Shown: piece after piece, positions 16,405 through 24,126 of the stretch
Position numbering within the stretch: position 1 is the stretch's first letter
Layout of the letters: each line of letters opens with the position of its first letter
NCBI GenBank assembly: GCA_963725315.1
Contig: CAVRYA010000007.1
Location: 186,001 to 250,000, forward strand
DNA: 64,000 nucleotides
DNA from: JBBRHQ01 sp963725315
Lineage (GTDB): Bacteria; Actinomycetota; Thermoleophilia; Solirubrobacterales; 70-9
Reading direction: 5' to 3'
The notes under the pieces: generated by a model
What the model was told of the DNA's origin: nothing
The model's database searches: none
Seen by the model: only the letters and a program-made list of their open reading frames with translations
Translations under genes and position numbers: made by a program

Positions 16405-17424
16405 ATGGGTGTGATCTCTCAAGACGTCCGGTCCGGCGCCAAGCCGGACCGCAACCTCGCCCTGGAGGTCGTGCGGGTGACCGAGGCAGCCGCGCTGGCC
16501 GCCGCCCGCTGGGTCGGCCGGGGCGACAAGATCGCGGCCGACCAGGCCGCCGTCGACGCGATGCGCGTGATGCTCCACACCGTGCCGATGGACGGGATCG
16601 TGGTGATCGGCGAGGGCGAGAAGGACGAGGCGCCGATGCTCTACAACGGCGAGCGGATCGGCGACGGCAGCCCGCCGGTCGTCGACATCGCCGTCGACCC
16701 GCTCGAGGGCACCCGCCTCTGCGCCCAGGGCGAGCCCTCGGCGCTGGCCGTCGTCGCTCTGGCGGAGCGCGGCACGATGTTCGATCCCGGCCCCTGCGTC
16801 TACATGGAGAAGATCGCGGGGTCGCCGCGGATTGCCGACTGCCTCAGCCTCTCAGAGCCGATCGGGGAGGTGATCCGCAGGGTGGCGGAGCGCAAGGGCG
16901 GCAGCACCGGCGAGGTGACCGTGGTGATGCTCGACCGCGAGCGCCACGCCGAGGCGGTCGACGAGATCCGCGAGGTAGGGGCCCGGATCCGCTTCATCAA
17001 GGACGGCGACGTCTCGGCGGCCCTGCTGGCGGTCAGCCCAGGCACCGGGATCGACCTCCTCTGGGGGATCGGGGGAACGCCCGAGGGGGTGCTCTCCGCG
17101 GCGGCGATCAAGTCTCTCGGGGGTCAGATGCTCGGCCGGCTTTGGCCTCGCGACGAGGAGGAGCGAAAGGCGGCGATCGACGGCGGCTACGACCTCGAGC
17201 GGATCCTCGATGTCGACGACCTGGTCGGCGGCAGCGACGTCTTCTTCGCCGCCACCGGTGTCACCGACGGCGACCTCCTCGACGGCGTCCGCTACCTCGG
17301 CGACGGAAAAGCCTCGACCGACTCGCTGGTGATGCGCTCGCGGTCGGGCACGGTCCGCAAGGTGGGCGCCACCCACGACCAGGCGAAGCTGCGCGAGCTG
17401 ACCAGCAGCACTCTCTACGGCTAG
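16405..17424 (+). CDS. glpX: Class II fructose-1,6-bisphosphatase GlpX
   Basis: 339 aa. It hydrolyses fructose-1,6-bisphosphate in gluconeogenesis. It has the lithium-sensitive phosphatase-superfamily metal site IAVDPLEGT (about 94-102), the upstream GEGEKDEAPMLYNGE, the GTPEGVLSAAAIKSLGG substrate-binding segment and KASTDSLVMRSRSGTVR at the C-terminus. The length and motifs match the actinobacterial enzyme, usually the only FBPase in such genomes. It probably forms a transcription unit with the NAD-binding protein that starts 3 nt downstream. Confidence 0.97.
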   Translation: MGVISQDVRSGAKPDRNLALEVVRVTEAAALAAARWVGRGDKIAADQAAVDAMRVMLHTVPMDGIVVIGEGEKDEAPMLYNGERIGDGSPPVVDIAVDPLEGTRLCAQGEPSALAVVALAERGTMFDPGPCVYMEKIAGSPRIADCLSLSEPIGEVIRRVAERKGGSTGEVTVVMLDRERHAEAVDEIREVGARIRFIKDGDVSAALLAVSPGTGIDLLWGIGGTPEGVLSAAAIKSLGGQMLGRLWPRDEEERKAAIDGGYDLERILDVDDLVGGSDVFFAATGVTDGDLLDGVRYLGDGKASTDSLVMRSRSGTVRKVGATHDQAKLRELTSSTLYG

Positions 17425-17427
17425 ACC

Positions 17428-18348
17428 GTGGGGGACGCCCACGCCGACGGCGCTCCCGCGGTGGCGATCGCCGGCGCGACCGGCTACATCGGCGGCCTCC
17501 TGGCCCGCCGCCTGCTTCGCTCGGGGACCCCGGTGCAGGCCCTCGCCCGTCGCCCCGAAGCGGCCCAGGCGCTGGCGGCCGAGGGCGCCGCGCTGCGCCG
17601 CGCCGACGTCCTCGACCGCGAGGCGCTCGAAGTGGGGCTCGAGGGCGCGAGCGTCGCCTACTACCTGGTGCACTCGATGGGCCGGGGCTCGGACGCCGGC
17701 TTCGCCGCCAGGGACCGTCGCGGCGCCGCCAATTTCGCCGCTGCCGCGGCAGTGGCCGGGGTCGAGCGCATCGTCTATCTCGGCGGCCTTGGGCAGGGCT
17801 CCGAACACCTCGACAGCCGCCACGAGACCGCCCGGGTGCTGGGCGCCGGCGATGTGCCCCTGACCTACTTCAGGGCGGCGGCGGTGATCGGCGCCGGCAG
17901 CGAGTCCTTCCGCACCGTCCTCTACCTGGTGAAGCGCCTGCCGGCGATGGTCACCCCGCGCTGGGTCGGCACCCGCACCCAGCCGATCGCGATCGCCGAC
18001 GTGATCGGCTACCTGAGCGCGGCCGCGGACCTCGACCTGCCGCTGGAGCGCGAGATCGAGATCGGCGGCCCCGAGGTCACCACCTACGGGGGGATGATGG
18101 ACGCGTTGGCCCGGGCGATGGGGAAGCGCCCGCCCCTGCGGATCACCGTCCCGGTCCTCAGCCCGCGCCTCTCCTCGCTGTGGATCGGCCTGATCACCCC
18201 GGTCGACGCGGGCATCGCCCGGCCGCTGATCGAGGGGATGGCGACCGAGACGGTCGTCCGCGACCGCGCCGGGATGGAGCTGTTCGACGTCCCGGCAACC
18301 CCGATCGACGCCGCGATGCGCGCCGCCCTGACCGAGTCCGGCGACTAG
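17428..18348 (+). CDS. NAD(P)-binding atypical SDR (NmrA-like)
   Basis: 306 aa, GTG start 3 nt after glpX. The N-terminus has the Rossmann motif GATGYIGG (about residues 16-23) and a basic ALARRPE segment after beta-2, consistent with NADPH binding. The catalytic YxxxK of classical SDRs is absent: the corresponding region reads YLVHSMG, then IVYLGGLG. This is usual for atypical extended SDRs and NmrA-like sensors or epimerase relatives. The C-terminal half has the FRAAAVIGAG and TQPIAIADVIGYL segments of the DUF2867-associated type. Exact role unknown. Confidence 0.85.
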   Translation: MGDAHADGAPAVAIAGATGYIGGLLARRLLRSGTPVQALARRPEAAQALAAEGAALRRADVLDREALEVGLEGASVAYYLVHSMGRGSDAGFAARDRRGAANFAAAAAVAGVERIVYLGGLGQGSEHLDSRHETARVLGAGDVPLTYFRAAAVIGAGSESFRTVLYLVKRLPAMVTPRWVGTRTQPIAIADVIGYLSAAADLDLPLEREIEIGGPEVTTYGGMMDALARAMGKRPPLRITVPVLSPRLSSLWIGLITPVDAGIARPLIEGMATETVVRDRAGMELFDVPATPIDAAMRAALTESGD

Positions 18349-18352
18349 GCTC

Positions 18353-19006
18353 CTACAGCGGGATCTCGTCCTCGGCCAGCGCGCCGACGGTCGAGGGAGG
18401 GAGGTCGAGTCGGCTCAGGGACCTGAGGAAGCCGCGGGTGACGAGGACGTGGATGCGCAGCTGGGTCGCCGCGTAGATCCGGGCGCCGAGGCGGGCGAAC
18501 CGGCCCGCTCCGCGTAGCAGCGGGTAGAAGTTCCTCACCTCGGCGCGGATCCGGATCCGGATCCGGCCCTCGGTCTCGCCGGGGGCGGGTTCGACTCGGC
18601 GCACCGAGATCCGCAGGTGCCCGCGACCGCGCTTTGCGACAAGCAGCCCGCGCTCGATCGGCCAGGTCACCTGTCCGAACCCGAGGCCGGTGTCATAGCG
18701 CGGCCGGCGGAACCGCAGCAGCACCAGTCGACGGTGGACGAGGACGATCGAGCGGGAGTCGGGTGCGTAGAGGACCCGGATCAGACCGAGAGAGATCCGG
18801 CGCAGGTGCCGCCAGTAGGCGTGGGCCAGGCGCTCCAGGTAGGCGGTCCGCCAGAGGCGCTCGAGCAGCTCGCCCGGGACGATCGCCTCGGCCTCCTGGA
18901 CCGAGCCTGCCGGGCCCTGAGGATCGACCGGGGCGTGTGCCTCGGGCAGCAGCCGGATCTGCACCGGCGTCAGATCAATCGGCGCGCTCTGCCGGCCCTG
19001 GCGCAT
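18353..19006 (-). CDS. Uncharacterised basic protein in an operon with a YihY gene
   Basis: About 217 aa from ATG 19006; GTG 18964 is an alternative that would avoid overlap. No signal peptide or membrane helix is evident. The sequence is Arg- and Leu-rich with alternating beta-strand-like stretches (RLVLLRFRRP, VTWPIERGLLVAKRGRGHLRISVRRVEP), suggesting an all-beta domain binding a surface or lipid. It overlaps the end of the YihY-family gene by about 30 nt if the longer start is used, so it belongs to the same operon. No recognisable family. Confidence 0.65.
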   Translation of the reverse strand: MRQGRQSAPIDLTPVQIRLLPEAHAPVDPQGPAGSVQEAEAIVPGELLERLWRTAYLERLAHAYWRHLRRISLGLIRVLYAPDSRSIVLVHRRLVLLRFRRPRYDTGLGFGQVTWPIERGLLVAKRGRGHLRISVRRVEPAPGETEGRIRIRIRAEVRNFYPLLRGAGRFARLGARIYAATQLRIHVLVTRGFLRSLSRLDLPPSTVGALAEDEIPL

Positions 19007-19913
19007 AGGGCATCGTCCCAGTGTCATGGAACTCGTGGCGCAGCGAGTTGATCACCGCGCCGGCCATCAGGCCGAGGGCGAGTAGGTAGAACCAGACCAG
19101 GGCGATGAGGATGAAGCCGACGGTCGAGCCGAAGCGCGAGAGGCTGGAGATGCTGGTCAGGTAGATCGGGAAGAGCCAGTTCGCGAGACCGGTTGTCGCG
19201 GTCACGAACAGCGCCCCGGGCCAGACTGCCCGCCAGGGCATGTGACCCTTCGGCACGGCCCAGTAGATCACGCAGCAGATCAGGAAGGTGATCAGCAGAG
19301 CGCCCCCGATCAGCAGGACCGTGTCGAGTCCCTGGAGGTTGGAGAGGCCAAAGGGGAGCCTGTCGGTGGAGCTGATCACGGCGCCCTCGACCGTCGGCAG
19401 GACGACACTGGCCGCGAGGAAGGCGACGACGACGATCAGCATCACGAACGAGAACCGCTTCTGCTCGACCCAGCCGCGGCAATCGACGTGGTAGATGCGG
19501 CAGAAGGCGGTGTCCATCGCCCCCCAGAAGGAGGCGCCGATCCACAGCGAGCCGAGGGCGGCGAGGATCCCGAAGGTGGCCGAGTTGCCGCGGATCCGGT
19601 CGATGACGGTGTTGAGCGTGTCCTGCTCGGTGTTCGGGAAGAGCCGCTGGAGGTCGTTGAGGATTCCCGTCTCGACCCCCTTGATCCGCAGCACCTGGCT
19701 GAACACGAACAGCACCAGCAGCACGAACGGGAACACCGCCAGCATCAGGTTGTAGGCGACCATCGCCGAGAGCCCGGTGACGTTCTCCGTGTAAGCGCGC
19801 TGCCAGAAGGCGCGCAGCCAGGGGGTATGGCGCTTGGCGCGCTCCGCCGCGGCCGCGGCGCCCGGGCCACCCTGACGCACCTTCTCGGGCCGGGCGGCGG
19901 GCGATGCGGGCAC
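18975..19913 (-). CDS. YihY/BrkB-family inner-membrane protein
   Basis: 312 aa with about six transmembrane helices. The N-terminal amphipathic stretch is followed by the family segment LSAMVAYNLMLAVFPFVLLVL (read in two parts: LSAMVAYN and LMLAVFPF). Later come a WIGASFWGAMDTAFCRIY-type helix and the C-terminal FGSTVGFILIALVWFYL and GAVINSLRHE motifs. The biochemical function of this family (once misnamed ribonuclease BN) is unresolved; some members are proposed virulence factors or transporters. It lies in a minus-strand operon between a 92-aa Ala-rich protein and an uncharacterised basic protein. Confidence 0.92.
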   Translation of the reverse strand: MPASPAARPEKVRQGGPGAAAAAERAKRHTPWLRAFWQRAYTENVTGLSAMVAYNLMLAVFPFVLLVLFVFSQVLRIKGVETGILNDLQRLFPNTEQDTLNTVIDRIRGNSATFGILAALGSLWIGASFWGAMDTAFCRIYHVDCRGWVEQKRFSFVMLIVVVAFLAASVVLPTVEGAVISSTDRLPFGLSNLQGLDTVLLIGGALLITFLICCVIYWAVPKGHMPWRAVWPGALFVTATTGLANWLFPIYLTSISSLSRFGSTVGFILIALVWFYLLALGLMAGAVINSLRHEFHDTGTMPYAPGPAERAD

Positions 19914-19948
19914 GACGGCGGTGGGGAGGGGGCGCTGCCCGGAGCCGG

Positions 19949-20227
19949 TCAGCGACCTCCCAGTGCCTTTCCGATCTCGCCCGCCGCCCGCCCGGCCAGC
20001 TTCAGGCCCACGGCGGCGGCGCCGCTGGCGAGGCCGAACCCGGCGCGAGCGAGATCCTCGAACCCCGACGCAGAGTGTGCGGGCGTCGCCGCCGTCGGCG
20101 CGGACGCGGGAGCCTGCCCGGCGGCCTTCGCACCCGTGGCGGACGCGCGGGCGGCGGCGCGGCGCGGGCTCTCGACCCCCGGACGCGTCTTCGGCAGGCT
20201 GCCCAGCAGCCCTCTGTCATCGCTCAT
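19949..20227 (-). CDS. Small Ala-rich protein, first gene of the YihY operon
   Basis: 92 aa from ATG 20227; a longer reading from 20404 runs through promoter sequence and is not used. The middle is a low-complexity Ala/Pro linker. The C-terminal 35 residues form an amphipathic, Gly/Ala-rich helix (FGLASGAAAVGLKLAGRAAG) that could insert into or lie on a membrane. It precedes the YihY gene by 35 nt. Unknown function. Confidence 0.55.
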   Translation of the reverse strand: MSDDRGLLGSLPKTRPGVESPRRAAARASATGAKAAGQAPASAPTAATPAHSASGFEDLARAGFGLASGAAAVGLKLAGRAAGEIGKALGGR

Positions 20228-20341
20228 GCAGGGCCACCGTAACAATCGGCCACGCTGGTGTTGGTGCCATGGCGAGCGATTCGTGGCGAGACTCTTCGCG
20301 GATTTTCGGGTTTCCGTGGTACGGGCGCGGCATTTCAGCGC

Positions 20342-20370
20342 TTGACCGTGGAAACCGAAGCTTCTAATAT
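20342..20370 (+). promoter_or_regulatory. Primary-sigma promoter of sigA
   Basis: TTGACC (20342-20347), exactly 17 bp, then TAATAT (20365-20370). This is the best -35/-10 pair in the window. The predicted start, about 20377, leaves a leader of about 160 nt before the sigA ATG. Confidence 0.75.
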
Positions 20371-20376
20371 CGAACA

Positions 20377-20463
20377 GACGTTTGACCACCGAGACATCGG
20401 GCACAGGCCCCTCTGCAGAGCAGAATCACTACCGCGGATCCGAAGCTGCCGGTCCGCGTTTTT
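20377..20463 (+). ncRNA. Structured leader or small RNA ending in an intrinsic terminator, upstream of sigA
   Basis: From the predicted start the transcript would pass a CTCTGCAGAG palindrome. It then reaches an 8-bp hairpin (CGCGGATC, 20433-20440, paired with GGTCCGCG, 20451-20458; one G-U pair) followed by TTTTT (20459-20463), a canonical intrinsic terminator. This would give an RNA of about 87 nt, or an attenuator controlling sigA. The intergenic region 20228-20535 holds nothing else I recognise. Confidence 0.5.
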
Positions 20464-20535
20464 GTGACCTCGAGCCGCCGATCGCCCACTCGGGCTGAGA
20501 AACCGCCAACGGCAACAGAACGGATAGAGAGCAGG

Positions 20536-21642
20536 ATGCTGGTAGCAGAACTCCAAGAGCTTGAAGAGGTGAAGGGGCTCCTCACCAAGGGGCAGCAGCT
20601 CGGCGTGCTGACCTTCGGCGACGTCGCCTCTGCTGTCTCCGAGGTGGACCTGGACGAGTCCGACGTCGAGGATCTCTACGGACACCTGGAGAAGTCGGGG
20701 ATCGAGCTGGTCGAGGACGTCGATCCGGCGCAGAAGGCGCAGGCCGATGCGATGCCGGCCGAGACCGGCAAGAGGGGTCGCCGGCGCCAGAAGCAGGCGC
20801 TGGACCTGAAGCCGGACATGACCACCGACTCGCTGCAGCTCTTCCTCAAGGACATCGGCAAGGTGCGGCTGCTGACGGCGCAGGAGGAGGTCGACCTGGC
20901 GAAGCGGATCGAGCGCGGCGACCTCGACGCCAAGCAGAAGATGGTCGAGTCCAACCTGCGCCTCGTCGTCTCGATCGCCAAGAACTACCGAAACCAGGGC
21001 CTGCCGTTCCTCGACCTGATCCAGGAGGGCACCCTCGGCCTGGTTCGAGCGGCCGAGAAGTTCGACTACCGCAAGGGATTCAAGTTCTCGACCTACGCCA
21101 CCTGGTGGATCCGCCAGGCGATCGCCCGCGCGCTCGCCGACAAGGCGCGGACGATTCGGATCCCGGTCCACGTGGTCGAGAAGCTCAACAAGATCGGCCG
21201 GGCCGAGCGCAAGCTGGTCACCGAGCTCGGCCGCGAGCCGACCCCGGAGGAGATCGCCGAGGTCACCGGGATCGACCCCGACGAGGTCGACTCGATCAAG
21301 CGCTCCGCCCAGGCACCGGTCTCGCTGGAGAAGCCGGTCGGCGACGAGGAGGAGTCCGAGTTCGGGCAGTTCATCGCTGACGAGAAGGCCGAGTCGCCGT
21401 TCGATCGCGCCGCCGACCTGCTGACCAAGGAGGCGCTGAAGGAGGCGCTGGAGAACCTCTCCTACCGCGAGCGGCGCGTGCTGGAGCTCCGCTACGGCCT
21501 CGGCGGCGAGCACCCGCGCACCCTCGACGAGGTGGGGCGGACCTTCAACGTCACCCGCGAGCGGATCCGTCAGATCGAGAACCAGAGCCTCAAGAAGCTG
21601 CAGTCGCTGGCTGAGGCGCAGAAGCTTCGAGAGGTCGCGTAG
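20536..21642 (+). CDS. sigA: Primary RNA polymerase sigma factor (RpoD/SigA)
   Basis: 368 aa starting at ATG 20536 after GAGAGCAGG. The N-terminal region 1.1-like domain is acidic (about 1-75). Region 1.2 starts at DSLQLFLKDIGKVRLLT, region 2 includes LRLVVSIAKNYRNQGLPFLDLIQEG (in parts: LRLVVSIAKNY, GLPFLDLIQEG) and FSTYATWWIRQAIARAL, and region 4.2 contains the helix-turn-helix TLDEVGRTFNVTRERIRQIE. The length is that of a compact group 1 factor. It directs housekeeping transcription. A strong promoter and a terminator-like hairpin lie in its leader. Confidence 0.96.
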   Translation: MLVAELQELEEVKGLLTKGQQLGVLTFGDVASAVSEVDLDESDVEDLYGHLEKSGIELVEDVDPAQKAQADAMPAETGKRGRRRQKQALDLKPDMTTDSLQLFLKDIGKVRLLTAQEEVDLAKRIERGDLDAKQKMVESNLRLVVSIAKNYRNQGLPFLDLIQEGTLGLVRAAEKFDYRKGFKFSTYATWWIRQAIARALADKARTIRIPVHVVEKLNKIGRAERKLVTELGREPTPEEIAEVTGIDPDEVDSIKRSAQAPVSLEKPVGDEEESEFGQFIADEKAESPFDRAADLLTKEALKEALENLSYRERRVLELRYGLGGEHPRTLDEVGRTFNVTRERIRQIENQSLKKLQSLAEAQKLREVA

Positions 21643-21667
21643 CCCCAGACACAGCCGCGGTGCTTCT

Positions 21668-21721
21668 GCGGCTCCGCCGCGTTCCAGGCGAGGCGGTATT
21701 GCACGATGCTCGGCACCGCCT
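21668..21721 (+). terminator. Stem-loops downstream of sigA
   Basis: A GCGGC-tcc-GCCGC hairpin (21668-21680) is followed by AGGCGGT...ACCGCCT (21691-21697 with 21715-21721). There is no T-run, so a terminator role between these convergent genes is only likely by position. Confidence 0.35.
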
Positions 21722-21761
21722 AATGGAGGCACGCATCTGCGGTCGTTCCCAAATGCGAGAG

Positions 21762-22133
21762 CTACCGCGTGAGCTGGACGTACCAGCGACCCTCCACACG
21801 GACGAGATCGAGGTAGGCGACGTTGGGCGAGTCGATGTTGACCCTTGCCGTGCTCCCATCCACCTTGACGCTCCTCACCTTCAGGTCGGGGGTCCTGGTG
21901 CCACGCAGCTCGCGCTCGAATGCCGCCTCGCAGTTCTTCGGCACCGGCGGCGCCAGGAGGTCGCAGAGCGCAACGGCGTCGTGGTCCTGGAGCGCGGCCT
22001 CCCAGCCGTGGACTGTCGCCGTGATTGGGCTCTCGCCGGAGGTCGTTTCGGAGCCCCCGCCGCAGCCCGCGAGGACCACAAGGAGGAGCGCGAGGCTGAC
22101 CCTGCTCGTGATAGACAGAAGTGAGGCTGCCAT
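21762..22133 (-). CDS. Small exported lipoprotein
   Basis: 123 aa. The signal peptide ends in the lipobox VVLAGC with Cys near residue 24, followed by a GGGSETTSGES linker. The mature domain (about 85 residues) resembles the NTF2/nuclear-transport-factor-like lipoproteins of actinobacteria: WEAALQDHDAVALCDLLAPPV, a second Cys in PKNCEAAFERE, and a closing VRVEGRWYVQLTR. It is probably a surface-anchored lipoprotein of unknown role. It follows the frameshifted dihydrofolate-reductase-like gene by 26 nt in the same direction, so probably one operon. Confidence 0.82.
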   Translation of the reverse strand: MAASLLSITSRVSLALLLVVLAGCGGGSETTSGESPITATVHGWEAALQDHDAVALCDLLAPPVPKNCEAAFERELRGTRTPDLKVRSVKVDGSTARVNIDSPNVAYLDLVRVEGRWYVQLTR

Positions 22134-22159
22134 AGCCGTTGCTCCCCGCCCAGCCGCCG

Positions 22160-22739
22160 TCACACTGCTGGAAATTGCTCTGCCGCGCCGTGGGTGAGGC
22201 GGTAGTGGAGGTGGACCGTACCGTTGCTGAACCTCTGGAGGTCCAGTAGCTCGAGCGTCAGTTTGTCCTTGGTGGGCAGGGCCGGTTTGCCGGCGCCCAC
22301 CGCTACCGGCGCCAGAAATAGGTGGAGTCTCGTCTACCAGGCCGGCGGCTATCGCCTGGGAGGCCAGGTCGGGTCCGCCGACGCTGATGTCCCCTGGGGC
22401 CGAGGGCTTCATCTCCGCGATCGCCTCCGGGTCGAATTCGCGCTCTATTCGTGTCCTGGCACTCCTGACTTCCTCAAGCGTCTTCGAGAAGACGACCTTC
22501 TCGGCCGAGCGCCAGATCTCCGCGTAGTCCCGCACGAAGGGCCGCTCGTCGGCGATCGTCTCCCAGGCGACCATCACCTCGTACATGCGGCGCCCGTAGA
22601 GGTGGGTGCCGATCCGGCGTTCGAGGTCGTTTACGAACTCGTGCACCTCCTCGTCCGGCGCCGCCCAGGAGAAGTCGCCGTCCTCATCCTCTGTGAAGCC
22701 GTCGAGCGAGGCGAGCGCCGAGTAGACGAGCTTGGCCAT
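22160..22739 (-). pseudogene. Dihydrofolate reductase family (RibD C-terminal-like) protein, frameshifted
   Basis: Starting at ATG 22739, MAKLVYSALASLDGF and YGRRMYEVMVAWE are typical of the DHFR/RibD-C-like family found in many actinobacteria. The frame breaks at 22325-22328, where four bases replace the codon expected between DE and HLF. In the next frame the family ending continues (HLFLAPVAVGAGKPALP, then LELLDLQRFSNGTVHLHYRL) to the stop at 22160-22162. The intact product would be about 192 aa. A one-base consensus error is likelier than true decay because both halves are well conserved. Confidence 0.8.
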
Positions 22740-22801
22740 GCGATTCCAGCATCGCACGACGAGGTCGGCGCGGTGGCGTGCGGATTGATAACGATTGGCG
22801 G

Positions 22802-23405
22802 GTGAGATCATTCGATCCCGTCCGGGTCGGAGTCCTGGAGTGCGACGCCTGGGTGAGCTACTACCGGCGTCGGTGGGCCCGCTTCCTCTGGGCGGCGGTA
22901 TCGCTCACCAGGGAGACCTTCGGCCTCTCGTGGCCCGCGACGCTTCGCGGCGCCTGGCTGGTGCTTCGCGCCAACCAGCTCTGGGCGCCGCAGCCGGACA
23001 ACGACCCCGAGGGAGCGCGCCGCTGCATGCGCGGGTTCTACGCGCTCGTCGCCCGCTGCCACGGCGAGGGCTTCGACGTGGCGGAGGCGGCGCGGCTCGA
23101 GGTCGAGTGGTGGCGGGCTGCACCGCGAGCTCCAGCACCAGCGCCGCGACGGCGAGGGCGAGGACGGCAGGCTCGACGTCGAGGAGCGGCAGCTGAGCGA
23201 GGCGATCGCCGCGCTCTACGCGCACGTCTACGGCGTCGAGCGCGAGACCGTGCGGGAGGCGGCCGACCTGCGGACGCTGGCGATGCGCCGCTCCGACCGC
23301 TGGGTCGTGGACGGGCGCGACCCGGCGAGCCCGCTGATCGCGCTTGAGCGCTCCGAGCTGATCCGCTCCTACGCGGCGCTGAGAGCGGCGGTCGGGCGCG
23401 GCTGA
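22802..23405 (+). pseudogene. Conserved hypothetical protein, frameshifted
   Basis: Starting at GTG 22802 the first frame reads VRSFDPVRVGVLECDAW and YYRRRWARFLWAAVSL. It loses sense after LEVEWWR. Removing one G from the GGG at 23115-23117 continues it as LHRELQHQ, SEAIAALYAHVYGVE, RRSDRWVVDGRDP and a stop at 23403-23405. The product would be about 200 aa, soluble, with several Trp and Arg. The family is known to me only as an uncharacterised actinobacterial protein. Located between the DHFR-like gene (divergent) and a GNAT gene. Confidence 0.7.
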
Positions 23406-23430
23406 GCTTGCCGGCCCGGAGCCCGGCACT

Positions 23431-23436
23431 TAGGCT
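23431..23436 (+). promoter_or_regulatory. Predicted -10 box (TAGGCT) of the GNAT gene, leaderless
   Basis: TAGGCT ends 6 nt before the GTG at 23443. If real, this promoter may also serve the pilT1 gene, which overlaps the end of the GNAT gene. Confidence 0.45.
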
Positions 23437-23442
23437 GAAGGC

Positions 23443-24126
23443 GTGGAGGCGCTGCCGGACCCGAGGGTGAGGGCGGCCACCGAGGACGAGCACGAGGCGG
23501 CTGCGGAGGCGCTGGCGCTGGCCTTCGCCGACGACCCCGCCTGGGCGCACCTGCTCCCCGACGACCGCAGCAGGGCCGAGCGGCTGCTCACCTTCTTCAA
23601 CGCCGAGATCGCCAACCTGGTGCCCGGGTGGCGCCGCATCTGGATCACGGACGACGGCAGCGGCGCCGCGATCTGGGCGCCCCCGGGGCGCTGGCGGGTG
23701 CCCTTCATCCGAACGATGCGGCCGTCGGCGCAGATGGCGAAGGTCTTCGGCGCTCGCCTGCCGCTGGCGACCTGGTCGCTGCTGCGGGTGGAGGGCCGCC
23801 ATCCCGCCTCGCCCCAGCACTGGTACCTGCACTACCTCGGGGTCGAGCCGCGACACCAGGGGCGGGGGCTCGGTCGGGCCCTGATGGAGCCGGTGCTCGC
23901 CGCCTGCGATCGCGAGTCGATCCCCGCCCACCTGGAGGCGAGCACGGAGCGAAGCCGGATGCTGTACGAGCGCAACGGCTTCGGCCTCACCGGCACTCTC
24001 GACCTGCCGCTGGGAGGGCCGCCGGTGAGGGGCATGTGGCGCCAACCTCAAGGCCTCGAACCAGGCGCCGATATATGTCCGCATGCTGGACATGGATGCG
24101 GCCCTGCGCAGGCTCGTCGAGCTTGA
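23443..24126 (+). CDS. GNAT family N-acetyltransferase
   Basis: 227 aa, GTG start. The N-terminal RAATEDEHEAAAEALALAFADDPAW is typical of the GNAT subgroup with an LLPDD motif. The acetyl-CoA site is LHYLGVEPRHQGRGLGRALM (about 129-148), followed by HLEASTERSRMLYERNGF. The last 25 residues (after MWRQPQG) fall outside the fold and overlap the pilT1 start by 44 nt, so the true end of the conserved domain is earlier. Substrate unknown. Confidence 0.88.
   Translation: MEALPDPRVRAATEDEHEAAAEALALAFADDPAWAHLLPDDRSRAERLLTFFNAEIANLVPGWRRIWITDDGSGAAIWAPPGRWRVPFIRTMRPSAQMAKVFGARLPLATWSLLRVEGRHPASPQHWYLHYLGVEPRHQGRGLGRALMEPVLAACDRESIPAHLEASTERSRMLYERNGFGLTGTLDLPLGGPPVRGMWRQPQGLEPGADICPHAGHGCGPAQARRA

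Noticed and set aside
19949..20404. Longer 151-aa version of the Ala-rich protein
   Set aside because: The extra N-terminal 59 codons cross the sigA promoter on the other strand and lack coding character; ATG 20227 is preferred.
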